A stretch of 6,227 nt of DNA from an uncultured Bryobacterales bacterium (GTDB taxonomy: Bacteria > Acidobacteriota > Terriglobia > Bryobacterales > UBA6623): NCBI GenBank assembly GCA_946887065.1, contig CAMPKL010000241.1:1-6227 (forward strand), in the 5' to 3' direction. Position 1 is the first letter of the stretch, and every line of letters begins with the position of its first letter. Shown here in pieces: positions 1 through 6,148 of the stretch. The notes under the pieces were generated by a model, which did not search any database, was not told the DNA's origin, and was given only the letters and a program-made list of their open reading frames with translations. The translations under genes were made by a program, and so were the position numbers.

Positions 1-50
1 GTTCGATACTGCTCGAGTTGGGCCTCGTCGACCGCCATGCCCTTCATCAT
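1..50 (-). CDS. Unidentified protein, N-terminal start only (cut by left edge)
   Basis: Reading leftwards from 50, an open frame begins ATG ATG AAG GGC ATG and gives MMKGMAVDEAQLEQYR before the window ends. A GGAG ribosome-binding motif lies 7 nt upstream of the first ATG, which supports a real translation start. The gene follows the permease stop by about 38 nt on the same strand, so it could be the third gene of the PadR-permease transcript. Only about 16 residues are visible and I do not recognise the family. A later ATG at 38-36 is a possible alternative start. Confidence 0.45.
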   Translation of the reverse strand, partial: MMKGMAVDEAQLEQYR

Positions 51-88
51 AATGAAGCTCCGGCGCGGGTCGATTTCCGCCCAGCCCG

Positions 89-874
89 CTATTCGGAGCG
101 CAATGCGCTGATCGGCGAAATCTGCGAAGCCCGTGCGGCGGGAATAAAACCGGCGGCGGCGGCGACGAACAACAGGATGGCGGCTGCAGCGGCGAAGGTC
201 CAAGGGTCGCCGGGCGAAACCTCGTAGAGCAAAGACGTCATCAACGACGACAGCACTGCCGCGCCAGCCAACCCGATGGCGACTCCGATGACGGCGAGCC
301 GCAACGTTTCGCTGACGACGCTGGAGCGGACGCTTGCCGCAGTGGCGCCCAGCGCCATGCGGATGCCGATCTCCGCCGTCCGGCGCGTGACCGAATAGGC
401 GATCACTCCGTAGATGCCGATAGCCGCCAGCAGCAGTGCCGCCGCAGCGAAGGCGATCAACAGATCGACGAAAAAGCGGCGTCCCGAAAGAGCGCGGTCG
501 ACGACTCCGTCGAGCGGCAGGAACCCGGCCGTCGGCAGGTCCGAAACGACATCCCTTAACGCGCTCCTTAGCGCAGGGGCGACATCGCCAAAAGGCCGGC
601 TGGTGCGTACGACTAGGCTGGGCGACATAGAGCCCTGCTGCAGCAAGGCCAGGTAGAACTCCGGCCCAGCCGACTCTTCGACGCTCAAATGGCGTACGTC
701 CGCCACCACGCCGACAACCCGGCGTTCGAGGTTGCCGCTTATGAGCGGCTTGCCGATCGGGTCTTCACCGGGCCACAAGCGCTCTGCTAAGGCTTGATTG
801 ACGAGCGTGACGGGTTCGCGAGTGTGATCGTCCGTTTCCGCGAACTCGCGGCCGGAAATGATCGGAGTCCGCAT
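89..874 (-). CDS. ADOP permease, C-terminal fragment (261 aa)
   Basis: This is the remaining part of the permease that begins at 2695. Residues 1-130 are the end of the second periplasmic MacB_PCD domain, with the family-typical SGREFAETD, VNQALAERLWPGEDPIGK and VVGVVADVRH. Residues 136-161, 189-213 and 224-248 are TM segments of the second FtsX core, with TRRTAEIGIRMALGA between the first two. The C-terminus is intact. The ATG at 874 is probably an internal methionine of the original gene (MRTP, matching the MGIP-like position in relatives), not a native start. A GGTGA motif about 9 nt upstream could allow reinitiation after the upstream TGA at 886-884. On its own it lacks the first half of the protein and is unlikely to work as a complete permease. 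Confidence 0.75.
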   Translation of the reverse strand: MRTPIISGREFAETDDHTREPVTLVNQALAERLWPGEDPIGKPLISGNLERRVVGVVADVRHLSVEESAGPEFYLALLQQGSMSPSLVVRTSRPFGDVAPALRSALRDVVSDLPTAGFLPLDGVVDRALSGRRFFVDLLIAFAAAALLLAAIGIYGVIAYSVTRRTAEIGIRMALGATAASVRSSVVSETLRLAVIGVAIGLAGAAVLSSLMTSLLYEVSPGDPWTFAAAAAILLFVAAAAGFIPAARASQISPISALRSE

Positions 875-883
875 GGTCGCCGG

Positions 884-2695
884 TCACCGACGCGGTGCCG
901 CTCGACAGCAATCGGACCTGGGGCGTTGCGCCGCAAGGATCAGCCTGGCGACGAGTCTATTGGAGCACTTGTAAAAAGCCTGAACCCCGGGTACGCTATT
1001 GGCGGCAGCCATAATGCGTCGAATGTATCCGGTGAATTTTTCCTGCGTGTCGATGTTGCCGAGCTCATCGTCGTTGCTCGCGTCAATACGCAGCGCATAA
1101 GTCTGCTCAGGCCGGAACCCCAGATCGACGTCAAGCACCTGCATGAAGCTCCGCAACAGCAGCCCTGCGCCGATCAGCAACAGGCAAGCGAGCGCGACCT
1201 CCGAAACCACTAAACCGGCGCGAACAACGCGATGATCGCGGCCTTCGCTCGAACCGCGTCCGCTGTCCTTGAGCGCTGAACCGAACTCGCCCTTCACCAC
1301 GGCCACCGCGGGAGCGAGCCCAAACAGAATGGCGGTCAGCACGGTCACTCCGAGAGCCGCGGCGAGGACGGCGCCGTCGATTTCCACGTTCTTGAGCAGC
1401 GGAATGCTGAGGCCCGTCAGCTGGCGTACGTAGGCGACCGCCGCATACGAGAGGCCGACGCCAAGGCTCCCGCCGATAAGCGACAAGACAAAGCTCTCCG
1501 TCAGCAGTTGCCGGACCAGACGCACGCGCCCTGCGCCAATGGCCCCGCGCAACGCCATCTCTTTGCGGCGCGTCGCCGCACGGGCCAACAGCAAGTTCGA
1601 GAGATTCACGCAGACGATCAGCAACACCAGGCCCACCGCCGCCCAAAGAATGAGCATCGGTTGGCGAACGCTGCCGACAACGGACTCGCGGAACGGTTGA
1701 AGAATCGCGTTATAGTCTCCCGGTCCTCCGCCGACTTCGGGACGCTCACGTTGCTGGCGTTCGATCAGCGCCGTTGCTTCCATCTGGGCCGCTTCGATAG
1801 TCATGCCAGGCTTGAGGCGCCCGAGAATGGCCATCGTGTTGCCCCAGTCGCGAACGACGTCTAAGGGAACCGGTAGGTACACCTCAATGTCGATGCCGGG
1901 CGCGAAGACTTCGCCGAAGTCGAACGATGGCGGCATAACGCCGACGATCGTGCAGGTGCGGTCGTTGACCACGAGTTCGCGCCCGATCACGTTGGGGTCC
2001 AACGCATAACGGCGCTCCCACAAACCGTGACTCAGAATCACCGCGCCGGGTCCGTTGACCTCCATCTCCTCTTTGCTGAACGTGCGGCCCAATCCAGGCG
2101 CCACGCCAAGGAAGGGGAAAAAATTATCTGGAACCATCACGCCGGCCACGCGGTCAGGTTCAAGATCGCCGGTGAGTTTGTAGCTAGAGCGCGCGAAAAA
2201 CGCTTCGTAGGTCGTGATCTCCTCAAGGGACTGCATCTGCGTGAGAGCCTCGTAGGTGGAGACGCGATGCGTGCGTCCTGAAAGGCCCGGAGTGTCGAAG
2301 TTGATGATCCAGACCAGACTATCGGGCGCGCGAAACGGCAGCGGTTCGAGCACCAAGTTGTCTACCACGCTGAAGACGGTCACATTGGCGCCGATGCCGA
2401 TGGCCAAGATGAGAATCGCGACAATAGCGAACGAAGGCTGCAGCCGCAGTTGGCGGAACGCGTAACGAATGTCGAAAACAAGGCTCTCCAGGCGCGGCCA
2501 CTGCCAGGTCTCCCGGCTGTTCTCTGTGAGCGACGTCACGTTGCCGAACTCGCGGCGAGCCTGTGCCGCGGCGGCGTTTTGAGCTAGACCTTGCTCGACA
2601 AGCTCGTCGATCCGTTCCTCCAGGTGCTGTTGGATCTCTTCAGAAATATCGCTAAAGAGTTCCCGCCGTTGGAACAATCGCTTGAGCCAGCTCAT
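884..2695 (-). CDS. ADOP permease, N-terminal fragment (603 aa)
   Basis: Inner-membrane permease of the MacB/FtsX superfamily in its acidobacterial form, which normally has no ATPase gene beside it; none is visible here. Residues 1-85 are cytoplasmic and helical (MSWLKRLFQRRELF, then an EEIQQHLEERIDEL-like stretch). TM1 is at about 88-112 (AILILAIGIGANVTVFSVV, the family signature). Residues 112-320 form the first periplasmic MacB_PCD domain. The FtsX core has TM segments at about 347-370, 399-423 and 442-466, with the conserved RRKEMALRGAIGAGR between the first two. A further TM at about 492-516 leads into the second periplasmic domain, which reads normally only to SVPGVQA (about residue 573). 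The last 30 residues, rich in Arg and Cys, look out of frame. The ATG overlaps the PadR stop as ATGA, with GGTGA upstream, so translation is probably coupled. The substrate cannot be read from sequence. Confidence 0.8.
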   Translation of the reverse strand: MSWLKRLFQRRELFSDISEEIQQHLEERIDELVEQGLAQNAAAAQARREFGNVTSLTENSRETWQWPRLESLVFDIRYAFRQLRLQPSFAIVAILILAIGIGANVTVFSVVDNLVLEPLPFRAPDSLVWIINFDTPGLSGRTHRVSTYEALTQMQSLEEITTYEAFFARSSYKLTGDLEPDRVAGVMVPDNFFPFLGVAPGLGRTFSKEEMEVNGPGAVILSHGLWERRYALDPNVIGRELVVNDRTCTIVGVMPPSFDFGEVFAPGIDIEVYLPVPLDVVRDWGNTMAILGRLKPGMTIEAAQMEATALIERQQRERPEVGGGPGDYNAILQPFRESVVGSVRQPMLILWAAVGLVLLIVCVNLSNLLLARAATRRKEMALRGAIGAGRVRLVRQLLTESFVLSLIGGSLGVGLSYAAVAYVRQLTGLSIPLLKNVEIDGAVLAAALGVTVLTAILFGLAPAVAVVKGEFGSALKDSGRGSSEGRDHRVVRAGLVVSEVALACLLLIGAGLLLRSFMQVLDVDLGFRPEQTYALRIDASNDDELGNIDTQEKFTGYIRRIMAAANSVPGVQAFYKCSNRLVARLILAAQRPRSDCCRAAPRR

Positions 2696-3036
2696 GACTT
2701 CACCGGGGCGAGTACCAGTCGGATGCCTTCAAGCATCTGTTCAAAGCGGGCGACTTCGCGTTCGAGACGTTTCGCCCCGGCGGTCGTCAGCGTGTAGATG
2801 CGTATGCGCCGATTGGTCGACGATACACCCCACTTGGCGCTCACCCAGCCGTCTTTCAGCAGTCGCTGCAAGGCGGGGTAAAGCGAGCCTTCCTCCACCT
2901 GCAGCAAATCATTCGACGTGCTCTTGATGTGCTGGGCCAGGGCATAGCCGTGCATCGGCTGTTGCCTCAGCGTACGGAGAATCATCATCTCCAATGCTCC
3001 GGGGAAGAGATCGCGGCGGTCTTCGCGTTTCGTCAT
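2692..3036 (-). CDS. PadR-family transcriptional regulator
   Basis: A short single-domain PadR protein (114 aa), a winged-helix DNA-binding dimer that usually represses its own operon until a ligand is bound. The winged helix covers about residues 10-85: PGALEMMILRTLRQQPMHGY opens it, VEEGSLYPALQRLLKDGWV (about 48-65) contains the recognition helix, and RRIRIYTLTTAGAKRLE is the wing. A C-terminal helix (91-110) serves dimerisation. I prefer ATG at 3036 because AAGGG lies 5 nt upstream; the GTG two codons earlier (3042) abuts that motif and is less likely. The stop overlaps the permease ATG by 4 bp, the standard PadR-ADOP pair, so its likely target is this operon. The effector is not deducible. 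Confidence 0.93.
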   Translation of the reverse strand: MTKREDRRDLFPGALEMMILRTLRQQPMHGYALAQHIKSTSNDLLQVEEGSLYPALQRLLKDGWVSAKWGVSSTNRRIRIYTLTTAGAKRLEREVARFEQMLEGIRLVLAPVKS

Positions 3037-3061
3037 AGCCACCCTTGTCCGCTAAAGGCAT

Positions 3062-3090
3062 AGACTAAAACAGTATTAGCGAGAGGTCAA
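3062..3090 (-). promoter_or_regulatory. Putative sigma70-type promoter of padR-permease operon
   Basis: On the minus strand TTGACC (3090-3085, 5/6 match to the -35 consensus) is followed after exactly 17 bp by TAGTCT (3067-3062, keeping the key T, A and final T of a -10). This puts the transcript start about 20 nt before the PadR ATG. The spacer and -10 contain a short dyad, ACT-n5-AGT (3064-3074), a possible site for PadR autoregulation. The hexamers are seen; the function is inferred. Confidence 0.45.
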
Positions 3091-3119
3091 GGAAATTCGT
3101 TTCAGATTCCTCTCTCGCT
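3078..3119 (-). terminator. Nested dyad after PPK2 gene; possible weak terminator or regulatory hairpin
   Basis: An 8-bp perfect inverted repeat, AGCGAGAG (3078-3085) and CTCTCGCT (3112-3119), encloses a second inverted repeat, GAAA-TTCG-TTTC (3092-3103). It begins 5 bp past the PPK2 stop codon on the minus strand, the right place for a terminator, but no clear U-run follows it. Its far arm includes the first base of the padR -35 hexamer, so it may instead affect promoter access. The repeats are seen directly; the role is a guess. Confidence 0.35.
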
Positions 3120-3124
3120 GCGGA

Positions 3125-4606
3125 CTAAAGCGCCGCTTCGAGAACATCGCAGACCGTTTGCAAGACCTGCACGCGGGCTGAGCGTTTATCGTTGGCCGGG
3201 ACGACGTGCCAGGGGGCTGCGGGCGTGTCGGTGCGGTTGATCATCTCGTTCGCGGCGGCTTCGTATTCCTGCCATTTTTCACGGTTGCGGTAATCTTCTT
3301 CGGTGATCTTGTACTTCTTGTAGCCGGTCTTTTCGCGCTCTTGGAAGCGTCGCAGCTGCTCGTCAGGGTCGATATGCAGCCAGAACTTGCAAAGTGGGCT
3401 GCCGTTCTCCATCAGCATCTCTTCGAAGTTGCGTATTTCTTCGTAGGCGCGCATCCATTCCGCGCGCGTCGCGAAGCCTTCGACGCGTTCGACCAGCACG
3501 CGGCCATACCAACTGCGGTCGAAGATCAGCATGCGCCCGGCGCGCGGGTAATGCCTCCAGAACCGCCACAGGTAATGGTGGCTCTTTTCTTCTTCTGTGG
3601 GCGCGGCGCTGGGTACCACCTTATAGTCGCGGGCGTCCATGCAGCCCGTGAGGCGGCGAATGACGCCGCCCTTCCCCGCGGCATCCCAGCCCTCGAATAC
3701 AAGGATGCTGGTGCGGCCCTTTTGACGAGCGCTGAGCGCGAGTTTGCGTAAGCGCGATTGCAGCGTATCCAGGCGCTTGCGGTAATCGCCCTTGGGCATC
3801 CGTTGGGAGAGATCGACTTTCTCCAAGACGCACTTGTTCGACGCGGGCGGTTGGAGGACTAACTCGGGCGCCGGGAGTTTGGAGCGCTCAATGCCGGCAA
3901 GAATGGCGTCACGAATGGCGCGTCCGATGATCAGGTTGCGCTCGCGGCGGTCAACGTTCTCGAAGACGATCCAGGGAGATTCGCCGTTATTCGTGGCGGC
4001 GAGCAGTTCGGAGATCGGCTCCCGGGCATCGTCATAGCGTTCCACGAATCGACGTTCCGAGTCGGCGACGCGCCACTGCCGTTCGGCTTCTCGAGCGGCC
4101 TTCTTCAGCCGTTTTTTGTGCTCGCTCTTGGAGAGGTCGAAAAAGAAGCGCAACGGTACGTGGCCGTCATCGACCAAAGCGCGTGTAAAGACCTGGATCT
4201 CGCGCAACCGCTGATCGAATTTGCCGCGGTCGATTTCGCCGAGCAGCCGGCGGCCGATCAGGTCTTTCACCCAGCCGTCCAGAAACAGGCCGATGCGCCC
4301 GTTGGGCGGAAGCATCTGGCTATAGCGCCACACAAAGGGGCGTTCACGCTCTTCGGGGGTCGGCTCTAGACATGGGTTAGCATCGATGTAGCGGGCGTCC
4401 AGCCACTCGTGCAACAGCTGGTAGGTGTACTCGATGGCCGGCCGATCAATGCCCGTGAGCAGGATCGGCAAAGAGAAATCGGAGTGGCGCAGGTCGTACT
4501 GCGCGTTGAGCAACTCAAGGCGCAATTGGGCGACTTGGGCCTCATAGTCGGCCTTCGTTAGCTTCTCGGCGCGTTGGTCGCGAAGGGCGTCGGAGCGGGT
4601 TACCAA
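3125..4606 (-). CDS. pap: Two-domain class II polyphosphate kinase 2 (polyphosphate:AMP phosphotransferase)
   Basis: Cytoplasmic enzyme that uses polyphosphate to phosphorylate AMP to ADP, helping regenerate ATP. The 493-aa form consists of two fused PPK2 domains, as in Acinetobacter and Pseudomonas PAP (about 495 aa). The C-terminal domain (about 270-493) is intact: Walker A GWDAAGKGG (306-314, Lys312), the APTEEE segment, Walker B/lid FDRSWYGRVLVERVEGF (Asp363, Arg364), and EREKTGYKKYKITEEDYRNR. In the N-terminal domain the Walker A position reads TGIDRPAIEYT with no lysine, so this half is probably structural. The frame is open to ATG 4837, but the extra 77 residues overlap the divergent gene and look like its antisense translation. 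TTG at 4606 gives the family-typical N-terminus (about 15 residues before LTKADYEAQ) and is the only ATG/GTG/TTG I find in frame from about 4740 down to there. It has no ribosome-binding motif, so the start is less sure than the function. Confidence 0.93.
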   Translation of the reverse strand: MVTRSDALRDQRAEKLTKADYEAQVAQLRLELLNAQYDLRHSDFSLPILLTGIDRPAIEYTYQLLHEWLDARYIDANPCLEPTPEERERPFVWRYSQMLPPNGRIGLFLDGWVKDLIGRRLLGEIDRGKFDQRLREIQVFTRALVDDGHVPLRFFFDLSKSEHKKRLKKAAREAERQWRVADSERRFVERYDDAREPISELLAATNNGESPWIVFENVDRRERNLIIGRAIRDAILAGIERSKLPAPELVLQPPASNKCVLEKVDLSQRMPKGDYRKRLDTLQSRLRKLALSARQKGRTSILVFEGWDAAGKGGVIRRLTGCMDARDYKVVPSAAPTEEEKSHHYLWRFWRHYPRAGRMLIFDRSWYGRVLVERVEGFATRAEWMRAYEEIRNFEEMLMENGSPLCKFWLHIDPDEQLRRFQEREKTGYKKYKITEEDYRNREKWQEYEAAANEMINRTDTPAAPWHVVPANDKRSARVQVLQTVCDVLEAAL

Positions 4607-4718
4607 TATAGGGGAGATTGTAGCGTTGTCGCGGGCGCCGGCGGCGAGCGATGAAACCGAGCTTATTCCGCGGGCTGCTTGGGAAGCGTATGATGGGCGA
4701 GGAGAGGTAGGAGGGCGA
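4607..4718. promoter_or_regulatory. Divergent intergenic region with promoter-like hexamers
   Basis: On the plus strand TATGAT (4689-4694, 5/6 match to a -10) lies about 25 bp before the secreted-protein ATG, with only a weak TTCCGC (4666-4671) 17 bp upstream as -35. On the minus strand TACAAT (4622-4617, 5/6 match) lies just before the PPK2 TTG; I find no good -35 for it. With that -10 the PPK2 transcript would begin only a few bases before its start codon. No operator-like repeat is evident. Confidence 0.35.
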
Positions 4719-5093
4719 ATGAGGGATAGACTGATTGGCGCCGCGGCGATGTTGTCGGCGGTTTTATTGATAGCCCTGGGCGCCGCGCAGCCGCTGGGCG
4801 CGGCGGACTTGAGCGGCAAGTGGATTTTCTCGTTCACTACGCCTGACGGCGTCGTGGACGGAACGCTGGAACTCGCTCAAGACGGCGAAAAGCTAACGGC
4901 GAAGTTCGATGCGTCCAATTTGGAAGGATCGGCTACGGACGAGGAATTTACGCTGAAGGGCGACTACTTCGCTCAAACTGCGGGTTACAGCAGCACTTTG
5001 ACGATTAAGGGCAAACCGGACGGCGAGGGGCTTTCAGGCGACGCCACCTGGGACGTTCACGACCTGACGTTCAAGGCGAAGCGGGCGGACTAA
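4719..5093 (+). CDS. Small secreted beta-rich protein of unknown function
   Basis: A 124-residue protein with a clear Sec signal peptide: MRDR, then a hydrophobic stretch (about 5-23), with cleavage likely near AA-DLSG (28-30). The mature part of about 95 residues has no cysteine and alternates short polar/hydrophobic strands (GKWIFSF, GTLELAQDGEKLTAKF, STLTIKGK, LTFKAKRAD). This suggests a small beta-barrel or sandwich, loosely like lipocalin-type repeats of the GKW...GTL...DGEKLTG kind common in Acidobacteriota. I do not recognise a characterised family. ATG 4719 is chosen because a perfect AGGAGG (4709-4714) stands 4 nt upstream and the signal peptide starts there; the frame is open further upstream to TTG 4626, without such support. 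It is divergent from PPK2 and converges on the MBL gene with 15 bp between stops. Confidence 0.85.
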   Translation: MRDRLIGAAAMLSAVLLIALGAAQPLGAADLSGKWIFSFTTPDGVVDGTLELAQDGEKLTAKFDASNLEGSATDEEFTLKGDYFAQTAGYSSTLTIKGKPDGEGLSGDATWDVHDLTFKAKRAD

Positions 5094-5108
5094 GCCGGAC
5101 CGCACAGG

Positions 5109-6131
5109 CTATTTCCCTTCGGCGACCTCTTTCTCGAGCAGGATCTTTTGCGCGGCGGCGCAACTCTGCATCACCTGGAAGTAGCGCTGCACCACGTCCG
5201 TTCCCAGCTCGTAAGGATGCGGCCCGTCGCCGCGACCGGCAAACATGCGGTTGAAGTAAATCGCGTGGTCGTAGGCCGAATGATTCGACAGCAGCACGGT
5301 CGCGTTGATCTTTGCCGCCTCCTCGGCGATATGCTTCTGCGAGGCCATGTAGACGTCGAGTTGAGGGATGCCGATCTCAGCCGGCACGGTCGGGAAGTTG
5401 TACGACGTGCCGCCAGAATACACGACATGCACCGGCTTGCCGCGGTCGTAGGCGGTGAACGTATAGGAAAGCGTCCCAGGCGTATGACCAGGCGACAGCC
5501 AAATGTTCAGCGTCGTATCGCCCAGCGTTAGCTTCATACCGTCAGTGGCGGTGATGTTCTTCTTCGGGGCCATCGACTTGAACCGGTTGGGGTAGCTTTG
5601 GACCGTGTCCCAGTCGGGGCCTCCCATGACGACTTGCGCGTTGTAGCGGGTTTGCAGCATCTCAGCCCCGCCGATATGGTCGCCATGAGCGTGCGAAACG
5701 ACGACGTACTTGATGTCCTTGGGATCGAGCCCTACCTTCTGCAGCCCGCCAATGACCAACTCCTCTGAGTTGTAAGGGTAAATGGTGTCGATCAGGATGA
5801 TGCCTTCGCTCGTGGTCAGCGCCCACGAGTTGTGTATCTTGCCGCCGACAAAGTAAAGATTGTCGAAAACCTTAGCCGGCTCGTCGTACCAAGACTCGCG
5901 CGGCGGCGCTGCGCTGGGGTTGGTGACGTAGCGGGGAAGCGTGTCGTTCGTATTTACGCGATTGCGCGGCGACTCGACGCACAGCGACACGAGCAGCCCC
6001 GGGTGATCGAGGCCGGCGAGATCCTTGGCCTTTTGGACGAGGGCGTGATACTCGGCGTCATAGTCGCGCGGCGCTTGCGCAGAAGCCGTCAGCGAAGCGA
6101 CAAGGAGAAGGGGAGCAAGGTAGGTTCGCAT
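5109..6131 (-). CDS. Secreted metallo-beta-lactamase-fold hydrolase, subclass B3-like
   Basis: A 340-aa exported MBL-fold enzyme. A signal peptide (1-20, MRTYLAPLLLVASLTASAQA) ends with an AQA cleavage site. The MBL fold begins near KVFDNLYFVGG (87-97). Zinc ligands visible in order are H147, H149, D151 and H152 in SHAHGDH, H216 in SPGHTPGT, and H284 in LLSNHSAYD. This is the HxHxDH...H...H set of subclass B3 beta-lactamases and their relatives, with no obvious metal-bridging Asp. The N-terminal region (21-86) and C-terminal tail (about 290-340) make it longer than typical B3 enzymes (about 290 aa). The strand after the GG loop ends IILIDTIYPY rather than the LLDGG usual in B3 lactamases, so the true substrate is uncertain. 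Only two cysteines (C51, C324) occur and could pair in the periplasm. It starts 17 nt after the VOC gene, with no strong ribosome-binding motif, so it is probably co-transcribed. Confidence 0.88.
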   Translation of the reverse strand: MRTYLAPLLLVASLTASAQAPRDYDAEYHALVQKAKDLAGLDHPGLLVSLCVESPRNRVNTNDTLPRYVTNPSAAPPRESWYDEPAKVFDNLYFVGGKIHNSWALTTSEGIILIDTIYPYNSEELVIGGLQKVGLDPKDIKYVVVSHAHGDHIGGAEMLQTRYNAQVVMGGPDWDTVQSYPNRFKSMAPKKNITATDGMKLTLGDTTLNIWLSPGHTPGTLSYTFTAYDRGKPVHVVYSGGTSYNFPTVPAEIGIPQLDVYMASQKHIAEEAAKINATVLLSNHSAYDHAIYFNRMFAGRGDGPHPYELGTDVVQRYFQVMQSCAAAQKILLEKEVAEGK

Positions 6132-6148
6132 GGAGTTCTAAGACCGGT

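Larger units (their letters stand above)
89..2695 (-). pseudogene. ADOP-type MacB/FtsX-like permease gene, disrupted
   Basis: Taken together, the two open frames reconstruct one ADOP permease of about 868 codons, close to the usual 800-900. The order is: N-terminal cytoplasmic helical region, TM1, periplasmic MacB_PCD domain, FtsX core, then a second MacB_PCD domain and FtsX core ending in a typical PARRASRIDP-like tail (here PAARASQISPISALRSE). The pieces are separated by TGA at 886-884. The frame just before this stop does not read like permease. Plausible permease residues appear instead in the two other frames (TSAPIDSSPG at 972-943; VRLLSSGTASVTGD at 917-876), and normal sequence resumes at MRTPIISGREF from 874. 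This pattern fits several small indels in one patch rather than a single nonsense change. Sequencing or assembly error is the main alternative. Whether the fragments are still made is unknown. Confidence 0.7.

Noticed and set aside
65..89. GCGGG/CCCGC dyad after the permease stop as a terminator
   Set aside because: 5-bp stem, 15-nt loop, no following T-run on the minus strand.
884..886. In-frame TGA between the permease halves as a selenocysteine or programmed readthrough codon
   Set aside because: The residues just before it do not match the family, and in the frame that looks conserved these bases are split over GTG ACC. I also see no SECIS-like hairpin. Frameshift damage explains it better.
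1131..1646. 171-codon open frame on the minus strand inside the permease
   Set aside because: It overlaps the real permease frame on the same strand, and its Arg-rich translation is typical of a shifted frame.
3206..3751. 181-codon open frame antisense to PPK2
   Set aside because: It lies fully opposite the strongly conserved catalytic domain of PPK2, and its translation resembles no family; a GC-rich shadow frame.
4626..4718. Upstream TTG start (4626) for the small secreted protein
   Set aside because: It would bury the signal peptide behind 31 charged residues. ATG 4719 has a perfect ribosome-binding site.
4607..4837. 77-residue N-terminal extension of PPK2 (ATG 4837)
   Set aside because: It overlaps the divergent signal-peptide gene on the other strand, has low-complexity shadow-like composition, and would make the protein much longer than known two-domain PAP enzymes.
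5093..5110. AGCC/GGCT dyad between the convergent stops as a shared terminator
   Set aside because: Only a 4-bp stem with a 10-nt loop and no T-run on either side; indistinguishable from chance.
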